Origin: Candidatus Babelota bacterium
Lineage (GTDB): Bacteria > Babelota > Babeliae > Babelales > Vermiphilaceae
DNA length: 64,000 bases
Assembly: GCA_029262615.1 (NCBI GenBank)
Contig: JAJCZD010000007.1
Location: forward strand, 1-64,000
Reading direction: 5' to 3'
Shown: piece after piece, positions 42,531 to 51,853 of the stretch
How positions within the stretch are numbered: the first letter of the stretch is position 1
Layout of the letters: each line of letters begins with the position of its first letter
Made by a program: the position numbers and the translations under genes
The notes under the pieces: model-generated
What the model saw: the letters and a program-made list of their open reading frames with translations, nothing else
Databases searched by the model: none
Told to the model about the DNA's origin: nothing

Positions 42531-43229
42531 ATGAGTATCGTAACTATGATAAAACAATGGTTTGCTGATTTATTGCGCATTGACTATGTAAAACAAATGG
42601 CAATTGGTTTAGCGGGGATTCTTGTTGTTGGTGGTGGTATTTATTACTATCGCACTATATTGGTTCATAAAGAACAAGCTGCTCACCAAGCATTTGAGCA
42701 GTGTTATGCAGAATTCAAAAAAGCAGCTGAAAAAAAATCTGGTGAGTTTTTATTTGAAGTTGGAAAAGTATGTGAACTTGGGTATGAGCAAAACAAAAAT
42801 ACTCATACAGGCCCATACTTTTTAGCGTTGCAAGCTGATGCTCTTGCTCAAGAAGGTAAAATAGATAAAGCGCTTGAGGTGATGCAAGAAGCAGTTAATC
42901 AAATGTCAGCTAATTCAGAACTTTATTGGATGTATAAAACTAAGTTAGGATTATTCAAACTTGATAGCTCTGATGAAAAAGTAAAGCAAGCAGGATTAAA
43001 AGAATTAGAAAGCATTGCACAAACAAAAGAGAATGCTAATAAAGATATCGCATTGTATTATTTAGGCTTGTATGCCTGGAGCAAAAATCAGGTTGAGGAA
43101 GCAAAACAATGGTGGCAACAGGTAGAGCGTATTGAATCAAAATCACAAGATCAATTATCACCGTGGATAAAAATGGCACAAGAAAAATTACTCGTTATTG
43201 CACAAGATGCAAAGCAGCGTGTTGTATAA
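42531..43229 (+). CDS. Membrane-anchored TPR protein (YfgM-like)
   Basis: A 232-residue protein with one N-terminal membrane helix (QMAIGLAGILVVGGGIYYY, residues about 22-40) after a short cytoplasmic start. The rest is helical with TPR character (GPYFLALQADALAQEGKIDKALEVMQEAV; DIALYYLGLYAWSKNQVEEAKQWWQQV). The layout of one N-terminal membrane helix plus periplasmic TPRs matches the YfgM/TPR_21 family, which in E. coli works with the SecYEG translocon and periplasmic chaperones. It is first in the operon with gltX, 12 nt before it. Confidence 0.65.
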   Translation: MSIVTMIKQWFADLLRIDYVKQMAIGLAGILVVGGGIYYYRTILVHKEQAAHQAFEQCYAEFKKAAEKKSGEFLFEVGKVCELGYEQNKNTHTGPYFLALQADALAQEGKIDKALEVMQEAVNQMSANSELYWMYKTKLGLFKLDSSDEKVKQAGLKELESIAQTKENANKDIALYYLGLYAWSKNQVEEAKQWWQQVERIESKSQDQLSPWIKMAQEKLLVIAQDAKQRVV

Positions 43230-43241
43230 AAGGTTAAAAAG

Positions 43242-44672
43242 ATGAAAAAAAATAGTGCAGTCAGAGTTCGTTTCGCACCCTCACCAACTGGCCATTTACA
43301 TATTGGTGGTTTGCGTACTGCATTATTTAATTGGCTTTTTGCGCGTCATCATAACGGCATGTTTTTAGTACGTATTGAAGATACAGACATTGCTCGTTCT
43401 GAAAAAAAATTTGTTACCTCGATTATGGAATCTTTGAAATGGACCGGACTTGAAGCTGACGAACCAATTGTTTTTCAAACTGAACGCATGGACGCATATG
43501 AAAGTTTAATTGAAAAATTGATTGCTGATGGAAAAGCGTATCGTTGTTTTTGCAGCCAGCAAGAAATTGAAACGCGCAGGGCAGAGCAAAAAACGGAAAC
43601 CCCAATAAAAAAATATGATGGGTTTTGCCGAGAAAAAAGTATTCCGACTGGTCAACAGAAATATGTTGTTCGATTCAAGCTACCACTTGAGAAGCAGGCA
43701 GTTTCATTCAACGATTTGATTCGTGGGCCTATTACTGTTGCAATTGAGCAACTAGATGATTTTATTATTATGCGATCGGATGGTACACCAGTCTATAATT
43801 TCGTGGTGGTTGTTGATGATGCGCATATGAATATTACGTATGTCATTCGGGGTGAAGATCATATTTCCAATACGCCAAAGCAAATACTATTGTGTGAAGC
43901 GCTTGGTTATGATATTCCGCAATTTGCGCACCTTCCACTTATTTTAGGAAAAAGTGGTCAGCGATTGAGCAAGCGAGATGCTGCAACATCAGTTGATGAA
44001 TATAAGGCGGCAGGTTATTTGGCAGATGCACTTATAAATTATTTAGCACGGCTTGGGTGGGCACACGGTGACCAAGAAATTTTTACCCGCCCGGAATTGA
44101 TTACCTACTTTACTCTTAAAGGTGTTGGCAAATCTGCTGCTATTTTTGATGTTGATAAATTACAATGGATTAATAGTGTTTATATTAAGGATACGAGTAG
44201 TAAAAAATTATTAGAGTTAATACTCGATATTGATCCAGGATTTGAAAAAACAGTAACCGGTTGGTCTGATGATTTAATAAGTGAATTGATTGATCAGTAT
44301 AAGCCACGGGTTAAAACGTTGGTAGAACTGGTGCAAGAATTGCAGTTGCTTTATACCAAAGGGTATTACCAGAAAAGTGATCTTGAAAAATGGGTTACTA
44401 AACAAACTGGGTCATTGCTAGAAAAAATTATTAAACAATTGCAAACAATAGAGCCATTTAATACAGATGAAATTAAAAAAATGGTGCAGGAATTGTGTAA
44501 AGAGCAACAAATGAAATTATCATTAGCTGCGCAACCTTTACGCATTGCCATTATTGGCAAAAGTTCTGGACCAGGTATTTTTGATTTGATGTCAATTTTA
44601 GGAAAAGATTTTGTAATTAAACGATTACAGGAGTTTGTGCATTATTTGCATAATGATTTTCGATTTGAATAG
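43242..44672 (+). CDS. gltX: Glutamyl-tRNA synthetase
   Basis: GltX charges tRNA-Glu (and possibly tRNA-Gln in organisms using transamidation). Class I motifs: FAPSPTGHLHIGGLRTALFNW (HIGH-like, about residue 17) and GQRLSKRDAATSV (KMSKS-like, about 245). The GluRS insert DLIRGPITV and FVVVVDDAHMNITYVIRGEDHISNTPKQ are present. At 476 residues it is normal. No gatCAB genes are visible here, so its specificity for one or both tRNAs is open. A GG ribosome site precedes it; it is within the operon that begins at 42531. Confidence 0.95.
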   Translation: MKKNSAVRVRFAPSPTGHLHIGGLRTALFNWLFARHHNGMFLVRIEDTDIARSEKKFVTSIMESLKWTGLEADEPIVFQTERMDAYESLIEKLIADGKAYRCFCSQQEIETRRAEQKTETPIKKYDGFCREKSIPTGQQKYVVRFKLPLEKQAVSFNDLIRGPITVAIEQLDDFIIMRSDGTPVYNFVVVVDDAHMNITYVIRGEDHISNTPKQILLCEALGYDIPQFAHLPLILGKSGQRLSKRDAATSVDEYKAAGYLADALINYLARLGWAHGDQEIFTRPELITYFTLKGVGKSAAIFDVDKLQWINSVYIKDTSSKKLLELILDIDPGFEKTVTGWSDDLISELIDQYKPRVKTLVELVQELQLLYTKGYYQKSDLEKWVTKQTGSLLEKIIKQLQTIEPFNTDEIKKMVQELCKEQQMKLSLAAQPLRIAIIGKSSGPGIFDLMSILGKDFVIKRLQEFVHYLHNDFRFE

Positions 44673-44682
44673 GGGGTTATTT

Positions 44683-45696
44683 ATGAAAATCGCTATTATA
44701 TTTCCCGGCTATGGAAGCCAATTTGTTGGTATGGCAAAAGAGCTTTATGATGAATCTCGTCTGATTCAAGAGCATTTTGAGCAAGCATCAAACTGTTTGG
44801 ATGCCAACTTTATTAAATTATGCTTTGCTTCATCTGATGCTGAATTGGCAAAAATGAACAATGCATATCCGGCAGCATTTTTAGTAAGTGTTGCATTACT
44901 CAAATTACTAGAGCAAGAAGGCCTCAAACCAATGGTTTTTGCTGGTTTTAATTTTGGTGAATGGGCGGCATTGTGTTCTGCCGGTTCTTTTACTGTGCCT
45001 GATGGGCTTTATTTATTAAGTAAGTTTGCCCATTTTTATCAGCAAGCACTTATTGATATGGATATTATTATGGTACAAGTGCAGGGAGTTACCACAAAAC
45101 AACTTACACAAGTATTAGAGTCTTACCCTGATATTTATCTTGCGATTACCGAAACTGAGTCAAGCCATATTGTTGGTGGAGAGCGCAAGCAAATTGACCA
45201 AATATGTAATCAGTTAGAACAGTCGGGTAAAAAGATCAAAACAAAAACAGTTGATTCTGCAATCGGTTTACATTCTTTGGCAATGCAAGAGGTTATTGAT
45301 CAGTTTCAAATGTATCTGGAAAAAGTTGATTTTAGAGACCCGAAAATACCGGTTATTTCTTCAGTTAACCAAAAAGAAATCAAAACAGGCAAACAGGTAA
45401 AAAAGCAGGTGCTGGCTTTGTTACAAGAACCAATCAATTGGCGCAAAACGATGAAGAAGTTCAAAGATGCTGATTATATTATTGAAATTGGTCCTGGTAA
45501 TTATCTTGGAACATTGGCAAAACAACAATATCCAGATAAAATTGTACTCTCAATTAATAAAAAAACGGATGTTGAGAATATCAAAGAAATTTTTGCATTA
45601 AACAAGCAAGTAGAGAAAGAACAAGCTGCAAAAAAAGAAGATATGGTTCCTGAGGATCAACAAAACATAGAAAATACACAAAGTTCAACGGAGTAA
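44683..45696 (+). CDS. FabD-like acyltransferase with degenerate active site
   Basis: A 337-residue protein with the overall fold order of malonyl-CoA:ACP transacylase (FabD): IIFPGYGSQFVGM, FAGFNFGEWAALCSAGSF, IVGG, HSLAM (His197) and EPINW, IEIGPGNYLG. The active site is changed: GHSxGE is GFNFGE, so the nucleophilic Ser is Asn90 and the preceding His is Phe89; the oxyanion Gln of GQGSQ is Tyr10; and the malonyl-binding Arg is missing in LLSKFAHFYQQA. It cannot work by the normal mechanism. Start at ATG 44683 behind AGGGGG. It ends with a charged K/E/Q tail. acpP is 6 nt downstream, so ACP binding may be retained. Confidence 0.75.
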   Translation: MKIAIIFPGYGSQFVGMAKELYDESRLIQEHFEQASNCLDANFIKLCFASSDAELAKMNNAYPAAFLVSVALLKLLEQEGLKPMVFAGFNFGEWAALCSAGSFTVPDGLYLLSKFAHFYQQALIDMDIIMVQVQGVTTKQLTQVLESYPDIYLAITETESSHIVGGERKQIDQICNQLEQSGKKIKTKTVDSAIGLHSLAMQEVIDQFQMYLEKVDFRDPKIPVISSVNQKEIKTGKQVKKQVLALLQEPINWRKTMKKFKDADYIIEIGPGNYLGTLAKQQYPDKIVLSINKKTDVENIKEIFALNKQVEKEQAAKKEDMVPEDQQNIENTQSSTE

Positions 45697-45702
45697 ATTG
45701 TA

Positions 45703-45951
45703 ATGGTGGATAAACAAAACACCTATAATAAAGTAATTACCATAGTTACCCAAAAACTAAACCAAGACAAAGAGACTATTGTGCAAGCGCATAGTTTTCA
45801 AGATCTTGGAGTAGATTCACTTGATATGGTGGAGATCATCATGGAGCTGGAAGAGCAGTTCAATATCGAAATCAATGATGAGGACGCAGAAAAACTAACT
45901 AACCTTACCGAAGTTGTTACTTATATTCATGCATTACGAACAAAAAATTAA
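45703..45951 (+). CDS. acpP: Acyl carrier protein
   Basis: An 82-residue acidic four-helix protein. The phosphopantetheine site is intact in FQDLGVDSLDMVEIIMELEEQF (Ser39 in DSLD). The rest (NIEINDEDAEKLTNLTEVVTYI) follows AcpP closely. It carries acyl chains for PlsX or other acyltransferases. It is last in the operon with the degenerate fabD. Its end overlaps the first OMP gene of the array (convergent) by 4 nt. Confidence 0.95.
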   Translation: MVDKQNTYNKVITIVTQKLNQDKETIVQAHSFQDLGVDSLDMVEIIMELEEQFNIEINDEDAEKLTNLTEVVTYIHALRTKN

Positions 45952-47492
45952 AAGCTAGTACCGCCTTTGACCCATAGTGCCCATTGAGAAATGCTATTGT
46001 TGTTGGGTTCTGTATCGTTGCGTGGGCGGTTACTTTCAAACTCAACCTCGCCACCAATACCAATGTACGGAACAAATCGTGAACGCGTGCAATAATTATT
46101 TGCTGAATAACTCAGGTGTGCAAAAAATTTATGCGTAAATTGACGTGAAGTTGCGGCAGACTTGGGATTTATATCTTCTGTATTAATAAATACGGGTGGA
46201 TTTGGATCAGCTACAAGTACTTGATCTGCAAAGTTATCTCCCACAATAGTAGCGCTACTTTGAGTAGCATTACTCAGACCAACTGGTAGTGCTACGTTTT
46301 GAATTCCTTTGAGGGCAAATCTGTTTTCTGGTAAACACTCAATCAAATCTATTTTTTCTCGGGAACGAATCCATGCATTATAACCAAAATCAACGCTTAA
46401 CTTTTGGCGCAAGTAACTTGCCATGATAACAATGTCAAATTTAACATCTGCGCGCACATCACAGCATAATGTGGTACGATTAATTGCTGGTATGGTGGAG
46501 CCGGTATAGTTTCCAGTTTCGTCAAACTCTTTTAATAAAATAAATCGTGATAATGGGCCATTTTCACAGAAATCAAAAGAGCGGCGCTGGCGAGCTTTGA
46601 ATAAGTGCACGGCATTCAGATCAAAATAAATATTTATGAATTGATCACCATTGCGTTCCCATAAAACTGTTTGACTGGTAAAACCAGCACCCAATTCCCA
46701 ATGATGGCCATTACCTACAACTGGTTCAAATAAAAAGCAGCCATCTGGGCGTGTTCCTGCTGGCGCAGCAAATCGTATATTAAATCCTGCGTGTCCATCT
46801 TCGTGATTAATAAAGTTCCAACCTAGTGCAACTTCAATGTCAGATAACTTTGTTTCAGTTTGAGATCCACAAACTCTACCGAATTGAATCCCTTCAGTTA
46901 CTTGCCCAAAGGTCACACCTCCTTGAAGCGCTTCTACAAAACTACCAATCGGTGGTGTTACTTGTCCGGAATCCATGTACAATGCTGGAAAAGGTGTGGT
47001 AATGCCAGTATTATCAATAGTTTCACATAATTCAAAATCCCATTTGGTCCATACAACGGGAGCATGCGCACGAATATAAAATGATTTATATCCCCAATAG
47101 CCGGCAAAATCAATTAATCCGGTACGAATTTGTGGAGAAATGCAAACACAACTTTTAAAGAGTGGTGATAAGCCAAAATAATCGGCTAAGATAGTGCAAT
47201 CACGATTTTCTACTTGGCTACCTGTTATACAAATTTCGTCACTACCAAAAAAATACTCTGCAATGCGATTTGGTCTATAAGAATGTCCATATTGCGGGGT
47301 TGCTGCCAGTGCACCATAAAATCCACAGGCGTCTTTGTTTATAAATCGATGCCATCCAACAAGATCACGAGCTGCATTAGTGCTTTGCGAGCGAGGGCTT
47401 AAAAAAGAACGCCCGCATAATGGTAGGGCTAACAGGTTATAAAAAGAACTAAGACAAACAGATAGTAAAAGTATTTTCTTTGAAAATTTCAT
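45948..47492 (-). CDS. Cys-rich outer-membrane barrel, array member 1
   Basis: A 514-residue protein, shortest of six tandem paralogs. The signal peptide is MKFSKKILLLSVCLSSFYNLLA, followed by the family signature SPRSQSTNAARDLVGW. Other shared blocks: ILADYFGLSPLF, FEPVVGNGHHWELGAGF, FKARQRRSFDFC, NSRF/SRFILLKE-like, and a last strand ALWVKGGTSF ending in Phe. It lacks the Cys-rich insert before the last strand that the others have, so it is probably the most divergent copy. Probably a surface-exposed porin or adhesin; transcription runs towards acpP. Confidence 0.7.
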   Translation of the reverse strand: MKFSKKILLLSVCLSSFYNLLALPLCGRSFLSPRSQSTNAARDLVGWHRFINKDACGFYGALAATPQYGHSYRPNRIAEYFFGSDEICITGSQVENRDCTILADYFGLSPLFKSCVCISPQIRTGLIDFAGYWGYKSFYIRAHAPVVWTKWDFELCETIDNTGITTPFPALYMDSGQVTPPIGSFVEALQGGVTFGQVTEGIQFGRVCGSQTETKLSDIEVALGWNFINHEDGHAGFNIRFAAPAGTRPDGCFLFEPVVGNGHHWELGAGFTSQTVLWERNGDQFINIYFDLNAVHLFKARQRRSFDFCENGPLSRFILLKEFDETGNYTGSTIPAINRTTLCCDVRADVKFDIVIMASYLRQKLSVDFGYNAWIRSREKIDLIECLPENRFALKGIQNVALPVGLSNATQSSATIVGDNFADQVLVADPNPPVFINTEDINPKSAATSRQFTHKFFAHLSYSANNYCTRSRFVPYIGIGGEVEFESNRPRNDTEPNNNSISQWALWVKGGTSF

Positions 47493-47568
47493 TTTTTGTC
47501 CCCCCGGATTTTTTCTTACTTTACTCTAGTAAATTGATTGAATGAAAATCAATAGTTAGATCGTTATC

Positions 47569-49428
47569 TTAATAATAAGAAAAACCACCTTTTAGCCACA
47601 CGCCCCATTCATTTAGGACACAATTTTGGCATCGGCTGCAGAATAGACCACGAGCACGAATATCTTTATCGTCAGGATTTTTTAATGAAAATTCTACTTT
47701 GCCACCAAAACCAAAATATACGATCCATGGGCAATCATCTACTGGAATTCGGCTAATATTAAAAAATATTTTATGTGAAGATCCCTCTGTGCGAGCTCCT
47801 GCTATGTCTATGGAGTTGGTTGATAAAAAACGTGGCGGGTTAGACGTTTCGATTTGCTCACCATTTTCGGTTGTTGTACGATCGAGCAGTTGAGCATCAT
47901 CATCTTGTGCAAAAAAAGCAAACTGATTGTTATCAACAAACGGATTGCGCGTTGGTCTAATAGCAGGGTCTACTTCTGTATTACCACCTTCATTGGGGTC
48001 TGGTCCTATAAAATTATTGTTTCCTTCATGTATTGTAGCAAAGGTTTGGGTTGCCGAAAGGGCGATTGGGTCATTTTCCATAACAGACCCCATAGTTTGC
48101 TTTGCGAAGCCAAAAACCTGTGCATCACCTTTTAGTGACCATGTTTTGTATTGTTTCGGAATAAATGGCATGTCGCTGCAGGCAAATGAAATTGCCTCAC
48201 ATGTTTTTGTCCAAAAATTATAACCTAGGTCTAGGTTATAATTGCAGTGAGAGAAGTTCAACATGAAAGAAGCATCTACTTGCGAGTCAATGCTAACATT
48301 AACTTTTCCATTAGTTAGATTAGCAGCAGGAAGGTATATATTTTTAAATTGTGCACCAGGATTGGCTGATTCGGAACCCATTCCTTCCACGGACGATGAA
48401 AACAAATTCTCTGCAGGGGGATTCATTTTTTGAGCAAGAGCATAACGGCTATTAGGGCGACGACATAAATCAAAGGTACGGAACTGTTTTGTTTTGGCCA
48501 GGTAAGTTATATTGATGTCACTATACAGGCCGAGAGATGATGAGTTACAGTTGTTGCGCCATAAGATTGCATGGCCTGTCATGCCACCACCAACTTGCCA
48601 ATGGTCCCCATTACCGATTATAGGTTCAAAAAGGAAAATTCCTTTTGGTTGATTTCCTGTTGGCGCGCCAATACGTGCTTCAAGGCCTAAATGGTAATCA
48701 TAATTTTGGATAAAGTTCCAGCCAAAAGCGGCTTCTACCATTGCAATGCCATTTTTTGTTTGTACATTCTGAGTCCACTTACTTTGTGTGAGTTTTTTAA
48801 ATTCGATAGAGCCCAGTTGGGGTGCTTGTTGACCGGTAATAAAACTTGTAAAATCATCAAGCAAGTTTTCTCTCGGGATTGCTTCTGGGCTAAAGTAACC
48901 AGCATCAAAGCCTGCAGTTCCTGGATTTATAATCGTTTCTGAAAAGGCGAAATGCCATCGTGTATGTACAAAAGGGAAGTGGAATCGTAGATAAAGACCG
49001 TTGTGCCAGTTGTTCAATCCTAAATACCAACTAAAGTCTAGAATAGCATTTTCAATGACTGGTTTTATAGGAACAAAACTTTCAAAATCTGTCGGCAGAC
49101 CAAAATAATCCGCGAGCCAATCTTGTTGGCTATTACGGTTAGCAACCCGAGAGCCAGAAATTTTTAAGCCATCTTTATCGCAAAATTCTTGAATATCTTC
49201 ATTGAATAAACATTCATTAATCGTTTTGGGTTTAAATGAATGAGTATATTCTGGTATTAGGGCAAAGGCATAATAGAATTGGTTTAAATCTAATCGATTA
49301 ATCAAAGGAGCCCAACCAGCAAGCTGACGCGCAGAATCAACTGCTTGCGATCGGATAGGAAAATAAGGAGCAGCAATACAATTACAAACACTAAAAATTA
49401 GGATGATTATTTTATTTACTACTCTCAT
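47569..49428 (-). CDS. Cys-rich outer-membrane barrel, array member 2
   Basis: A 619-residue protein. The signal peptide is MRVVNKIIILIFSVCNCIA, and the family signature is IRSQAVDSARQLAGW. It has WLADYFGLPTDF, FEPIIGNGDHWQVGGGMTGHAILW, FDLCRRPNSRYALAQK and the final strand VWLKGGFSYY. A shorter Cys cluster (FCSRCQNCVLNEW) precedes the last strand. It is spaced 76 nt from member 1 with no strong terminator between them, so these two may share a transcript. Function inferred as surface or porin-like only. Confidence 0.7.
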   Translation of the reverse strand: MRVVNKIIILIFSVCNCIAAPYFPIRSQAVDSARQLAGWAPLINRLDLNQFYYAFALIPEYTHSFKPKTINECLFNEDIQEFCDKDGLKISGSRVANRNSQQDWLADYFGLPTDFESFVPIKPVIENAILDFSWYLGLNNWHNGLYLRFHFPFVHTRWHFAFSETIINPGTAGFDAGYFSPEAIPRENLLDDFTSFITGQQAPQLGSIEFKKLTQSKWTQNVQTKNGIAMVEAAFGWNFIQNYDYHLGLEARIGAPTGNQPKGIFLFEPIIGNGDHWQVGGGMTGHAILWRNNCNSSSLGLYSDINITYLAKTKQFRTFDLCRRPNSRYALAQKMNPPAENLFSSSVEGMGSESANPGAQFKNIYLPAANLTNGKVNVSIDSQVDASFMLNFSHCNYNLDLGYNFWTKTCEAISFACSDMPFIPKQYKTWSLKGDAQVFGFAKQTMGSVMENDPIALSATQTFATIHEGNNNFIGPDPNEGGNTEVDPAIRPTRNPFVDNNQFAFFAQDDDAQLLDRTTTENGEQIETSNPPRFLSTNSIDIAGARTEGSSHKIFFNISRIPVDDCPWIVYFGFGGKVEFSLKNPDDKDIRARGLFCSRCQNCVLNEWGVWLKGGFSYY

Positions 49429-49545
49429 GCTCTTTTACCTTTTTTCTGCTAATTCAAAATAAGCTTAAATGGCTCACTTGTTTAATGAAACGCATTATTA
49501 AGGATATGATCAAAACACCAATCGATCAATAGGAAATTCAAAAGA

Positions 49546-49575
49546 AAAAGGCTCGGAGAGATCCGAGCCTTTTTG
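49546..49575 (-). terminator. Rho-independent terminator after array member 3
   Basis: A perfect stem AAAGGCTCGGA, loop GAGA, TCCGAGCCTTT with A- and T-runs on both sides. It lies 38 nt beyond the stop of member 3. The stem GGCTCGG also occurs in the terminator after member 6. Confidence 0.93.
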
Positions 49576-49612
49576 TACTAGTTTTTGGTTTGCCGTTATT
49601 TACTAAATAACT

Positions 49613-51589
49613 TTAGTTATAAGCTACACCAGTTTTGAGCCAAACGCCCCATTCTGATAAGCCACAACGTTGGCAATCGCTATCATCATTGCAACTAACA
49701 TTGCAAGTAGTATTGCATGAGTTAGTACCACAATCAGTTTCGCAATCATCACAACTACGGTTGCCAGCAAATTCAACTTTGAAGCCAACACCAAGATATG
49801 GAGTCCAGCAACGGCAATCGTCATACCACGCATAACTAAAGTTAGTAAATACTTTATGTGAGATATAACGAGTACGTGCACCACAAAAATCAATATCACT
49901 ATTTTTTAGCAAGATAGGATCATTTGATGTTTTAGTTTGTTCACGAGATAAACCAGTAACTGAACTACGATCAGTGATTAATTGTTGACCATTTGCCAAA
50001 ACACCATCGGTTGTTTGAGCAAATTGTGAATTATCAACACCAGGGTTTCTAATTGGACGAATGCCACCTAGACCGCCATCATTGCCACTAGGACCAGTGA
50101 AGTTGTTAGTCCCCTTGTGGATGCTTGCCAATGATTCAGTTGCTGAAAGAGCTATTGCTGCGTCATTTGCAAGGGTATTAAGTCCACCCGTGAATGGCAT
50201 ATCAGTTGAGGCAAAACCATACACATGTGCATCACCTTTTAGAGCCCATTTTTCACTGTCGAACCGAGCTGGGCATTCACAGCGTTCACGGATTTTTTCA
50301 CATGATCTACCGTAGAATTCATAACCAAAATCCCAACTCCAATTGCACCAGCTGAAATCAAACAATGCAACTACATCTGCTTGTACACCATATGATGAAT
50401 CAACAGAAACTTTAGTTAAGTTGGCAACAGGTGCGAATTCACGTGCAAACTGTGCGCTTGGTTGAGAAACAGTACCAGCATTGGTTCCACCAGCAGTATC
50501 AGAAGCCCAAAGGTTTGCACCAACTGGGGCTACCAATTTTTCTGCTAACATATAACGGCTGTTTTCACCGGGTACGCATAAGTCAAATACACGGCATTGG
50601 CGAGCGTTGAATAAATGAGTGAAGTTAGCATCTAAATAGAAGCCGAATTCACGATCATTGCATTCATCTTCCCAAAGGGTATAGTGGAAGGTTAAACCAC
50701 CACCAAGAGCCCAATGGTCACCGTTACCAACGATTGGTTCGAACAAGTAACAACCTTCTGGGCTATTACCAGTTGGTGCTGCTGCACGGATATTTAATCC
50801 AAAGTGATAATCACAATCTTGGAAAAAGTTCCAACCCAATGCAAATTCTAGATCTGCAAAGCCAGTTTCTCTCAAGACCTCATCATCACAATCACAGTCT
50901 GCCCATCTACTTGCACTCAAACGTTGGAATTTGGTTGTTGTACCATCCAAATTTTGGATCGTTGGTGCACGACGTCCGCTGAAGAATTCAGTTGCGTTAT
51001 TTAACAAGTTGCTTTGTGCAATTGCTTGATCTGCAAAATATCCTTCATCATACCCTTGAGTTCCTGTGCTTACATTACATTCACAGAAATCAAGTCTCCA
51101 GCGTGTATGTACTACCGGACCATGGATACGGAAATACAAACCTTCTAACCAGTTATCCAGCCCAACATAGAGACCGAAGTCAACTAGGAAGGTATCTACG
51201 CGGGGTGCAAAGCTAATTTCTGAACTGAACGTTGTTGGTAGACCGAAATAGTCAGCAAGCCATGCTTTTGGATCACGGTTTTCTATACGACTACCTTGAA
51301 TTTTGATTGTTGGACAATCGCAATTACAATTTAGGTCATTACCAAATAGGCAACTCGTTAAACGATCTTGTCTGAAAGTACGAGTATATTCTGGAACAAT
51401 ATCTAATACCCAGTACCAACAGTCTTTATCATATTGATTAATAAATTGTGTTTCACCAACCAATTCACGTGCAGCGTCAACGCTTTGTGAACGTGGTTGT
51501 AAAAACGGAACTGCCGCCATTGAGTTCATCATAAACCCAATGCTCATAAGAAGGGCAAGTGATAATAGTTTTTTTACCCTGTGTTGCAT
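49613..51589 (-). CDS. Cys-rich outer-membrane barrel, array member 3
   Basis: Start at ATG 51589 (AAGGAG 8 nt before); the frame extends upstream to 51625 without a ribosome site. At 658 residues it is the longest, with about 29 cysteines by eye. The signal peptide ends NSMA; the signature PRSQSVDAARELVG follows. Paired cysteines occur through the barrel (NCNCDCP, FCEC, DCDCDD, ERCECP), with a dense cluster just before the last strand (positions near 49680-49780) in a D/T/C-rich insert. The last strand is EWGVWLKTGVAYN. Cysteines at this density in a surface protein suggest disulfide cross-linking, as in chlamydial envelope proteins. Confidence 0.75.
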   Translation of the reverse strand: MQHRVKKLLSLALLMSIGFMMNSMAAVPFLQPRSQSVDAARELVGETQFINQYDKDCWYWVLDIVPEYTRTFRQDRLTSCLFGNDLNCNCDCPTIKIQGSRIENRDPKAWLADYFGLPTTFSSEISFAPRVDTFLVDFGLYVGLDNWLEGLYFRIHGPVVHTRWRLDFCECNVSTGTQGYDEGYFADQAIAQSNLLNNATEFFSGRRAPTIQNLDGTTTKFQRLSASRWADCDCDDEVLRETGFADLEFALGWNFFQDCDYHFGLNIRAAAPTGNSPEGCYLFEPIVGNGDHWALGGGLTFHYTLWEDECNDREFGFYLDANFTHLFNARQCRVFDLCVPGENSRYMLAEKLVAPVGANLWASDTAGGTNAGTVSQPSAQFAREFAPVANLTKVSVDSSYGVQADVVALFDFSWCNWSWDFGYEFYGRSCEKIRERCECPARFDSEKWALKGDAHVYGFASTDMPFTGGLNTLANDAAIALSATESLASIHKGTNNFTGPSGNDGGLGGIRPIRNPGVDNSQFAQTTDGVLANGQQLITDRSSVTGLSREQTKTSNDPILLKNSDIDFCGARTRYISHKVFTNFSYAWYDDCRCWTPYLGVGFKVEFAGNRSCDDCETDCGTNSCNTTCNVSCNDDSDCQRCGLSEWGVWLKTGVAYN

Positions 51590-51853
51590 AATCACAACTC
51601 CTTTGTTTTGAAAATAACTACTCATGTTGATTTTTCTTTTAGCTTATAAATATTCTTATGTCTCTCCTTTCTTTCTTCTTTGAAATGATACAGATACGAT
51701 TACTACTTTTGTGAAATTTTAGTACCTAATACGGATATTGATCAAGAACAATCTTGCACATTGTTTGGCTCAAGTCAATAGTAGCGGCTTTTCGGATAAA
51801 AATTTTTTTTCATTTTTTCATTATGCTGATTAACGCTATCTATTGATAAGCCT

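Noticed and set aside
42531-45951. Operon read as a complete fatty-acid synthesis cluster
   Set aside because: Only a degenerate FabD-like protein and ACP are present; no FabH, FabF, FabG or FabZ.
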